From: Alphaproteobacteria bacterium UBA7691
GTDB lineage: Bacteria; Pseudomonadota; Alphaproteobacteria; Ferrovibrionales; Ferrovibrionaceae
Direction of reading: 5' to 3'
DNA: 5,852 nt
Assembly (NCBI GenBank): GCA_002482765.1
Contig: DLGP01000060.1
Span: 1 to 5,852, forward strand
In this document: positions 1-4,323 of the stretch, piece by piece
Numbering within the stretch: position 1 is the stretch's first letter
Layout: each line of letters opens with the position of its first letter
The notes under the pieces: generated by a model
What the model was told of the DNA's origin: nothing
Database searches by the model: none
Seen by the model: only the letters and a program-made list of their open reading frames with translations
Made by a program: the position numbers and the translations under genes

Positions 1-738
1 CGACAACACGGCGATCTTGGCGCGACTGCCCGGATCACGCGCCACGGCGCGGATTTCGATGATGCCGTCATAAACTTCCGGCACTTCCTGGGCAAACAGC
101 TTGGCCATGAATTGCGGATGCGAGCGCGACAGGAAAATCTGCGGGCCACGCGGTTCGCGGCGCACATCGTAGATATAGGCGCGCGCCCGATCACCCTGGC
201 GGAAGGTTTCACGCGGCAGCAATTCGTCGCGGCGCACAATCGCCTCGGCACGGCCGAGATCGATGGTGACATTGCCGTATTCAACGCGCTTGACCAGACC
301 GTTGACGATCTCGCCGATGCGATCCTTGTATTCGTCATACTGCCGCTCGCGCTCGGCTTCGCGCACCTTCTGCACGATGACCTGCTTGGCGGTCTGTGCC
401 TGGATGCGGCCAAAATCAATCGGCGGCAGCGGTTCGGCGATCACATCGCCAACCTGGGCATCGGGATTGCGGCGCTGCGCTTCCACCAGGCCGATCTCGA
501 TGGCGTCATTCTCCACCTTCTCGACCACCTGCAAATGGCGCTCCAGGCGGATTTCGCCGCTCTTGCGGTCGATATCGGCATGGATGTCATTCTCCAGGCC
601 GTAGCGTGCCCGCGCGGCTTTCTGGATGGCATCTTCCATCGCCATCAGCACCACATCGCGGTCGATGGTTTTTTCACGAGCGACCGCATCGGCCACTTGC
701 AGCAATTCGATGCGGTTATAACTGGTCACGGGTTCCAT
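1..738 (-). CDS. nusA: Transcription termination/antitermination factor NusA (N-terminal 246 residues, cut by window edge)
   Basis: NusA binds RNA polymerase and nascent RNA in the cytoplasm and modulates pausing, intrinsic termination and antitermination. My translation of the minus strand gives 246 residues starting MEPVTSYNRIELLQVADAVA. Residues 1 to about 130 are the polymerase-binding N-terminal domain, with REKTIDRDVVLMAMEDAIQK near 21-40 and PPIDFGRIQAQTAKQVIVQK near 105-124. Residues about 137-202 are the S1 domain (IGEIVNGLVKRVEYGNVTIDLG). KH1 begins near 203 with SRSHPQFMAKLFAQEVPEVYDG and AVARDPGSRAKIAV, a very characteristic NusA stretch. The rest of KH1, KH2 and any C-terminal acidic repeats lie outside the window. 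The ATG has a good GAGGA site upstream. rimP lies 30 bases upstream on the same strand, the usual rimP-nusA pairing. The reading frame is intact. The family call is secure. Confidence 0.97.
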   Translation of the reverse strand, partial: MEPVTSYNRIELLQVADAVAREKTIDRDVVLMAMEDAIQKAARARYGLENDIHADIDRKSGEIRLERHLQVVEKVENDAIEIGLVEAQRRNPDAQVGDVIAEPLPPIDFGRIQAQTAKQVIVQKVREAERERQYDEYKDRIGEIVNGLVKRVEYGNVTIDLGRAEAIVRRDELLPRETFRQGDRARAYIYDVRREPRGPQIFLSRSHPQFMAKLFAQEVPEVYDGIIEIRAVARDPGSRAKIAVLS

Positions 739-745
739 GGTCGGG

Positions 746-750
746 TCCTC
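746..750 (-). promoter_or_regulatory. Ribosome-binding site of nusA
   Basis: The minus strand reads GAGGA, then seven bases, then the nusA ATG at 738. It lies in the short gap after the rimP TAA stop, so NusA can be initiated independently of rimP translation on the shared message. It supports 738 as the start. Confidence 0.7.
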
Positions 751-768
751 GAACGCGTCCTAGATCGT

Positions 769-1344
769 TTACGCAATGGCGGTTTCAGTGCCGGCAGCGG
801 CACCGGTTTCCGCCAGGGCAGCCTTCAGGCTGGCCCCATGGCGGAGCAATTCATCAGTCAGCACCAGCTTGGCGCTGGCAATGTCGGCATGTGGCAGCAC
901 CCAGCGCTGCACCTGCCCGTCCTTGCCGGCTTCCTCATCTTCCAGCATCACGCCGGCAGCGCCTTCCAGGCCGAGCAAGCGGCCACGGAAACGCTTGCGG
1001 CCCTGATGCAGCGCACCCAGCTCGATGCGGGCAACAAAGCCCTTGAAACGCTCAAAATCCACCGGCTTGACCAGCGGGCGATCCAGCCCGGGCGAGGAGA
1101 CTTCCAGATTATAGGCTTCCTTTATCGGGTCTTCGACATCCAGAATAGCCGACACGGCGCGGCTGATCTCGGTGCAATCCTCGATGGTGAAGCCGCCATC
1201 ATGCGCTGCCCCGCCGCTGTCGCGTTCAGCCATGATCTGCAACACCGGACGCTGACCGCCTTGCAGTCGCACACGCACCAGCAAATAGCCCATTGCGCTG
1301 AGCGTGGGCTCGATAAGCTGCTCGATCTTGGCAACCGCGGTCAT
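769..1344 (-). CDS. rimP: Ribosome maturation factor RimP
   Basis: RimP (formerly YhbC/YlxS) binds the free 30S subunit in the cytoplasm and is needed for its efficient maturation. The 191-residue product opens with MTAVAKIEQLIEPTLSAMGY, followed by LVRVRLQGGQRPVLQIMAER. It carries the family core DCTEISRAVSAILDVEDPI and the hallmark YNLEVSSPGLDRPL near residues 79-92, then FERFKGFVARIEL. The C-terminal part is the SH3-like domain. Length is at the upper end of the family because of a C-terminal Ala/Thr/Glu-rich extension. The ATG at 1344 is fixed by an in-frame TAG four codons upstream. A GAGG lies only one base before the ATG and a GGAG lies 14 bases before it, so neither is ideally spaced. 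nusA follows after 30 bases. Upstream lies a candidate attenuating leader rather than a directly adjacent gene. Confidence 0.96.
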   Translation of the reverse strand: MTAVAKIEQLIEPTLSAMGYLLVRVRLQGGQRPVLQIMAERDSGGAAHDGGFTIEDCTEISRAVSAILDVEDPIKEAYNLEVSSPGLDRPLVKPVDFERFKGFVARIELGALHQGRKRFRGRLLGLEGAAGVMLEDEEAGKDGQVQRWVLPHADIASAKLVLTDELLRHGASLKAALAETGAAAGTETAIA

Positions 1345-1396
1345 GCCTCGGGGCTACACTCCATGTAAAGGTCGGATACGGCCTGTCCCCCGGAAA

Positions 1397-1412
1397 CGGA
1401 ACCGAAGTTCCG
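1397..1412 (-). other. Stem-loop with UUCG tetraloop before rimP
   Basis: The minus strand reads CGGAAC, TTCG, GTTCCG: a perfect 6-bp stem closed by a C(UUCG)G loop, an exceptionally stable RNA tetraloop. It begins five bases beyond the U-tract of the terminator at 1418-1441 and is followed by TTTCC. It could be a tandem weak terminator, a 3'-end stabiliser, or a structural element that stays in the rimP leader after read-through. The dyad is directly visible; its role is not. Confidence 0.6.
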
Positions 1413-1417
1413 AAACG

Positions 1418-1441
1418 AAAAATGGGCCGTCTGGCCCATTT
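1418..1441 (-). terminator. Rho-independent terminator (possible attenuator) upstream of rimP
   Basis: On the minus strand AAATGGGCC pairs perfectly with GGCCCATTT around a four-base AGAC loop (9-bp stem, GC-rich near the loop). The 3' arm runs into a run of five U followed by CGUUU. The opposite strand lacks an equally good T-run, so the signal is oriented to stop minus-strand transcription. It lies about 80 bases after the CbtA-type gene and about 75 bases before rimP. It can therefore end the metK-trmB-CbtA transcript, attenuate rimP-nusA, or both. Confidence 0.8.
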
Positions 1442-1488
1442 CCTCATCCTTCTGATCCAACCCAGGACCAGGCCAGCAATGTGGCGCC

Positions 1489-1516
1489 TTTATACCCGCA
1501 AATTCCCAGGATGCAA
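1489..1516 (-). promoter_or_regulatory. Candidate sigma-70-type promoter for the rimP-nusA leader
   Basis: The minus strand has TTGCAT at 1516-1511, a 16-base spacer, then TATAAA at 1494-1489. The -10 box matches five of six consensus bases and the -35 box matches the leading TTG. It starts eight bases after the stop codon of the CbtA-type gene, the position expected for an internal promoter of the next transcription unit. Initiation near 1482 would run straight into the terminator at 1418-1441. The match is by eye only. Confidence 0.45.
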
Positions 1517-1523
1517 GGCTTTT

Positions 1524-2141
1524 CTAGCTGGAAACGGCCTGGCTCATGCGCCGCAGCACCCAGGCAGTGCCCAAGCCCAGCGCCAGCCAGAACAGCAGGT
1601 CGAGGCCAAGATCAACCAGCATAAAGCCGGGCGGCAGCATTGAGTCTTCAGCTTCGATGGCGGATTCCGGCGCTAAAACCGGCGGTAGCAGCGCCGGCAC
1701 CAAGCCAAACCAGCGCCAGCGCCGGCCAAAGGCGAGCAGCGCAAGGCCAAACACGGCACCTGCCGCCGCCGCCAGCCACCAGAATGAGCGGCCTTCGGGG
1801 CTGATTTCACTCAGGCTGGGTGGTGTGCTGAGCGCCGGCAGCAGCGCCAGGGCGGTGAAGCCGGCCAAGCCCCACAAGGCCGCTTCACGCCAGCGCACCT
1901 GGCCCGGCGGTGGCGCGCGCTGCACATAAATTGCTGCCAGCAGCATCGACACCACCACGCCGAAGGCAATGTTGCGCAGGATCAGCGCATCCATCTGCTT
2001 GTTGGGCGGCGGCAAATCCAGCCCGGCCAGTTCCAGCGCCGCGCGCCGCAGCGGCAATTCAAGGATATGCTGGCCCAGCGTGAGCAGCAGGGCCGCAATC
2101 AGACCGCCGGCAATGCCGGCCAGAATGAGCCGCAGCGTCAT
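1524..2141 (-). CDS. CbtA-family integral membrane protein (predicted cobalt transporter subunit), no CbtB partner
   Basis: The product has 205 residues, very hydrophobic, with probable membrane segments near 5-23, 54-73, 86-104, 120-138 and 175-196, and a weaker one near 143-157. The pattern resembles CbtA proteins as I recall them: an early GQH after the first helix, WGLAGF before the third, a PALSTPPSL loop then an FWW, LALLAFGR, and a final LFWLALGLG helix. CbtA is predicted to move cobalt across the inner membrane, usually beside the tiny His-containing CbtB and often under cobalamin riboswitch control. Neither is visible here. His25 is the only histidine, so metal ligands are scarce and transport is uncertain. 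I chose the ATG at 2141, which has GGGG seven bases upstream; an in-frame TTG at 2147 would add two residues. It starts 21 bases after the trmB stop, so it is probably co-transcribed with metK-trmB. A generic membrane protein of other function remains possible. Confidence 0.65.
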   Translation of the reverse strand: MTLRLILAGIAGGLIAALLLTLGQHILELPLRRAALELAGLDLPPPNKQMDALILRNIAFGVVVSMLLAAIYVQRAPPPGQVRWREAALWGLAGFTALALLPALSTPPSLSEISPEGRSFWWLAAAAGAVFGLALLAFGRRWRWFGLVPALLPPVLAPESAIEAEDSMLPPGFMLVDLGLDLLFWLALGLGTAWVLRRMSQAVSS

Positions 2142-2162
2142 GGGCAAACCCCGAATATCGGA

Positions 2163-2906
2163 TCAGAGGCGCTGAAACCGAAAATACAGGCAGGCGCGAC
2201 CGGCAGCCACTGCTTTTCGCTCATACTTGCTGCTGGGCCAATCCGCCGGCCGCTGGCGCCAATCGGCGGCACACTCGGCCAGCCAGCGGAAGCGCGGCTC
2301 GGCCAGGGCATGCAGCAGCATGGCGCGGCCGTAATCCGGCACATCGGTGCCCAGGCGCAATTCACCGCCCGGGCGGATCACGCGCGCCAGATCAGCCAGC
2401 GTATCCGGGTTGACGATGCGGCGCCATTGATGGCGCTTCTTCGGCCAGGGATCGGGAAACAACACAAAGGCGCGCTCTATGCTGGCTGTGGGCAAAGCCT
2501 TGAGCAGCAGGCGGGCATCATCGGTGAACAGCCGGATGCGATGCGCCAGATCTTCATCACCGGCCTCGGCCTTGTCGGCCACCACACCAACCAGCTTGGC
2601 CACGCCGTTGAGAAACGGCTCCACGCCGATGATGCCAACAGCCGGATGCGCCTCGGCCTGGGCCAGCAGATGATCGCCAAAGCCAAAGCCGATTTCCAGC
2701 CAGGTGGTCGCCACCGGCTTGCCGAACTGCACCGGGCTATCGGCACGCGGCAGTTCCAGGCGCGGCAGCAGCGTGTCCATGCGCTCGGCGCTCAGCGGTG
2801 TCAGCTTGCGGCCACGGCGACGGCCAAAAATGAGACGGCGCGGCATCTCTGCCACGCCGTCCATTTCAGTATCGGCCACCGTTTCCTTGTCGGAAGCGGT
2901 CGTCAC
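2163..2906 (-). CDS. trmB: tRNA (guanine-N7-)-methyltransferase TrmB
   Basis: TrmB uses S-adenosylmethionine to make 7-methylguanosine at position 46 of the tRNA variable loop. With a GTG start at 2906 the protein has 247 residues. It shows the N-terminal FGRRRGRKL, the SAM-binding motif WLEIGFGFGDHLL near 69-81, GVEPFLNGVAKL, the signature FPDPWPKKRHQWRR near 150-163, and TDVPDYG. Its C-terminal part has RPADWPSSKYERKA, contributing to tRNA and methyl-donor binding. Start choice is uncertain. The GTG forms a four-base GTGA overlap with the metK stop, typical of translational coupling, but has no clear Shine-Dalgarno. In-frame ATGs at 2864 and 2846 would give 233 or 227 residues and sit closer to the family's usual N-terminus. 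An ATG at 2957, inside metK, is unlikely. The neighbouring gene metK makes its methyl donor. All expected motifs are present. Confidence 0.95.
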   Translation of the reverse strand: MTTASDKETVADTEMDGVAEMPRRLIFGRRRGRKLTPLSAERMDTLLPRLELPRADSPVQFGKPVATTWLEIGFGFGDHLLAQAEAHPAVGIIGVEPFLNGVAKLVGVVADKAEAGDEDLAHRIRLFTDDARLLLKALPTASIERAFVLFPDPWPKKRHQWRRIVNPDTLADLARVIRPGGELRLGTDVPDYGRAMLLHALAEPRFRWLAECAADWRQRPADWPSSKYERKAVAAGRACLYFRFQRL

Positions 2907-4117
2907 TTCACGTTGAAGGCCGACTTCAGGTCCTTGACCAGATCGGTCTTTTCCCATGAGAAGCCGCCATCCTTCTCCGGCTTGCGGCCAAAATGGCCGT
3001 AGGCCGCAGTGCGGGCATAGATCGGTCGGTTGAGCTTGAGATGCTCGCGGATGCCGCGCGGGCTGAGCGACACCAGCTCCTGGAGCACCTTGGAAATCTT
3101 GGCCTCGTCAGCCTTGCCGGTGCCGAAGGTGGAAACATAGACCGACAGCGGATGCGCCACGCCGATGGCGTAGGAAAGCTGGATCAGGCAGCGCGAAGCC
3201 AGGCCGGCAGCCACCACATTCTTGGCCAGATAGCGCGCGGCATAAGCCGCCGAGCGATCCACCTTGGTCGGGTCCTTGCCGGAGAAAGCGCCGCCGCCAT
3301 GCGGCGCCGCGCCGCCGTAGGTATCCACGATGATCTTGCGGCCGGTCAGGCCGGCATCGCCATCCGGGCCGCCGATGACAAAACGGCCGGTCGGGTTGAC
3401 GTAGAACTGGTCTTCATCGCACATCCAGCCCTTGGGCAGCGCCTTGAGCACATAGGGCCGCACGATCTTCTTGATATCGCCCGATTCCAGTTCGCGGCCC
3501 TTGGCATCGGTGGCGGCATGCTGGGTCGACACCACAATGGCGGTGGCGCCGGTCGGCTTGCCATCCTTGTATAGCAGGGTGACCTGGCTCTTGGCATCGG
3601 GGCCAAGCAGCGGCTCCTTGCCGGAATGGCGCGCATCGGCCATCAGCTTGAGGATGTTATGCGACAGCTGGATCGGCGCCGGCATCAATTCCGGCGTCTC
3701 GTCGCAGGCAAAGCCGAACATGATGCCCTGGTCGCCGGCGCCTTCGTCCTTGTTGCCCGATTCGTCGACGCCCTGCGCGATATGGGCGGGCTGGGGGTGG
3801 AGGTGGTTTTCGAAGTGCAGGTTCTGCCAGTGGAAGCCGGTCTGCTCATAGCCGATGCGCTTCACGGTCTCGCGGACCACGCGCTGGATATCTTCCTGCG
3901 CGCCGGGCGCCCAGTTGCCGGTGGCGTCGATCATGCCTTCGCCGCGCACTTCGCCGGCGAGGATGACGCGGTTGGGGGTCGTCATCGTCTCGCAGGCGAC
4001 ACGGGCCTGGGGGTCGCGGGCGAGGAAAAGATCGACGACGGCATCCGAGATCTGGTCGGCGACCTTGTCGGGATGGCCTTCGGAAACCGATTCGGAGGTG
4101 AACAGGGTGCTGCTCAT
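2903..4117 (-). CDS. metK: S-adenosylmethionine synthase (methionine adenosyltransferase)
   Basis: MetK condenses methionine and ATP into S-adenosylmethionine, releasing phosphate and pyrophosphate; it is a cytoplasmic tetramer. The 404-residue protein begins MSSTLFTSESVSEGHPDKVA, the universal N-terminus with the ATP-contacting His15 and metal-binding Asp17. Signature 1 is GAGDQGIMFG at 126-135. DAKSQVT is at 174-180. Signature 2 is GGGAFSGKDPTKVDRS at 274-289. The C-terminal part has SPRGIREHLKLNRPIYARTA near 352-371. It is about 20 residues longer than the E. coli enzyme, as in alphaproteobacterial homologues I know. The ATG at 4117 follows AAGGA with a long 11-base spacer, and a three-codon minigene overlaps the start. 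The stop overlaps the chosen trmB start by four bases. Asp and Val codon choice differs between the first third and the rest. No full SAM riboswitch is evident upstream. Confidence 0.98.
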   Translation of the reverse strand: MSSTLFTSESVSEGHPDKVADQISDAVVDLFLARDPQARVACETMTTPNRVILAGEVRGEGMIDATGNWAPGAQEDIQRVVRETVKRIGYEQTGFHWQNLHFENHLHPQPAHIAQGVDESGNKDEGAGDQGIMFGFACDETPELMPAPIQLSHNILKLMADARHSGKEPLLGPDAKSQVTLLYKDGKPTGATAIVVSTQHAATDAKGRELESGDIKKIVRPYVLKALPKGWMCDEDQFYVNPTGRFVIGGPDGDAGLTGRKIIVDTYGGAAPHGGGAFSGKDPTKVDRSAAYAARYLAKNVVAAGLASRCLIQLSYAIGVAHPLSVYVSTFGTGKADEAKISKVLQELVSLSPRGIREHLKLNRPIYARTAAYGHFGRKPEKDGGFSWEKTDLVKDLKSAFNVK

Positions 4118-4134
4118 TTCGTCATATATCCTTC
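4114..4134 (-). promoter_or_regulatory. metK ribosome-binding site with overlapping three-codon minigene
   Basis: GAAGGA (4134-4129) lies 11 bases before the metK ATG at 4117 but only three bases before another ATG at 4125. That upstream frame reads ATG ACG AAA TGA, and its TGA (4116-4114) overlaps the metK ATG in an ATGA arrangement. Either the minigene is a chance product of A/T-rich initiation-region sequence, or it feeds terminating ribosomes into metK. It does not allow an N-terminal extension of MetK because it is in a different frame. Confidence 0.5.
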
Positions 4135-4139
4135 AATGC

Positions 4140-4155
4140 GGATGGATGGATGAAT
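4140..4155. repeat. Short tandem GGAT repeat in the metK 5' region
   Basis: The plus strand reads three GGAT units followed by a degenerate GAAT. On the metK message this becomes an ATCC-rich run in the untranslated leader, just upstream of the ribosome-binding site. It is too short to be called a phase-variable tract with confidence. Confidence 0.6.
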
Positions 4156-4163
4156 GGGCGCGC

Positions 4164-4192
4164 ATGATACACGCCTGCGCTGGGTTTTGCAG
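4164..4192 (-). promoter_or_regulatory. Possible metK promoter
   Basis: The minus strand has TATCAT at 4169-4164, four of six matches to the -10 consensus with the key first A and last T present. CTGCAA lies 17 bases upstream at 4192-4187, a weak -35 box with three matches. Transcription would begin near 4157, leaving a leader of about 40 nt. That is too short for most SAM-sensing riboswitches. Weak match, by eye. Confidence 0.35.
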
Positions 4193-4311
4193 GGTAACGG
4201 ATCTTTTACCGCGTGGCAGCCAGAATAGGCGCGCAGGGGTTCCAGTCACTTGATCACATGTCATTCAGCTGTTGCGGGAATGCCCCCCAGCGGCTAGGCA
4301 TGCCTGGTTCC

Positions 4312-4315
4312 GGAG
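4312..4315 (+). promoter_or_regulatory. Ribosome-binding site of the protease gene
   Basis: GGAG lies eight bases before the ATG at 4324. Together with the signal peptide that begins exactly there, it favours 4324 over the in-frame upstream starts at 4213, 4258 and 4300. Confidence 0.65.
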
Positions 4316-4323
4316 TACAGTCG

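Larger units (their letters stand above)
1345..1482 (-). promoter_or_regulatory. Candidate attenuating leader of rimP-nusA
   Basis: This gene-free stretch would be the 5' leader, about 138 nt, of a transcript starting near 1482 from the promoter at 1489-1516. Going towards rimP it contains a short G-rich segment, a perfect 9-bp hairpin with a U-tract (1418-1441), a second hairpin with a UUCG loop (1397-1412), then about 50 bases to the rimP ATG. CTGGCC at 1476-1471 can pair with GGCCAG at 1436-1431. That pairing would use the 5' arm and loop of the terminator, so an alternative antiterminator helix is possible. The sequence shows the parts; that they act as an attenuator is inference. The simpler alternative is that the terminator ends the upstream metK operon and rimP has another promoter. 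A third option is a small RNA of about 65 nt ending at the terminator. Confidence 0.4.
4118..4323. other. Divergent intergenic region between metK and the protease gene
   Basis: These 206 bases separate two divergently read genes and must carry both promoters. I see the metK ribosome-binding region, the GGAT repeat at 4140-4155, a weak minus-strand promoter at 4164-4192, a small dyad GGTAA/TTACC (4193-4197 and 4206-4210), a 10-base palindrome AGGCATGCCT at 4296-4305, and the protease ribosome-binding site. I could not find a convincing plus-strand promoter. The plus-strand reading frame of the protease stays open back to 4213, but nothing in residues encoded before 4324 looks conserved. Confidence 0.6.

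Noticed and set aside
112..1368. Long plus-strand open frame of 418 codons across nusA and rimP
   Set aside because: It runs antisense through two securely identified genes. Its translation is rich in His, Gln and Ala with no recognisable domain, as expected of an antisense frame in GC-rich coding DNA.
1345..1523. tRNA gene before rimP, as with metY in E. coli
   Set aside because: No cloverleaf, TTCRANNC T-loop or CCA end could be found in the stretch on the minus strand.
2907..2957. trmB start at the in-frame ATG at 2957
   Set aside because: It would overlap metK by 55 bases and add 17 residues that only reflect metK coding sequence in another frame.
2067..3002. Plus-strand open frame of 311 codons across the CbtA-type gene, trmB and metK ends
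   Set aside because: It is antisense to three real genes and shows low-complexity Gln/His/Ala composition.
4250..4262. CRP-like half-site dyad TGATCACATGTCA
   Set aside because: Only the outer TGA/TCA is symmetric at a plausible spacing, well below what would support an operator call.
4118..4323. SAM-sensing riboswitch upstream of metK
   Set aside because: No recognisable SAM-II, SAM/SAH or other SAM-class core was found, and the likely leader is only about 40 nt. A covariance-model search would settle this.
4213..4323. Protease start at 4213 giving a 518-residue protein
   Set aside because: The first 37 residues would bury the signal peptide, and the GGAG site and hydrophobic leader both point to 4324.
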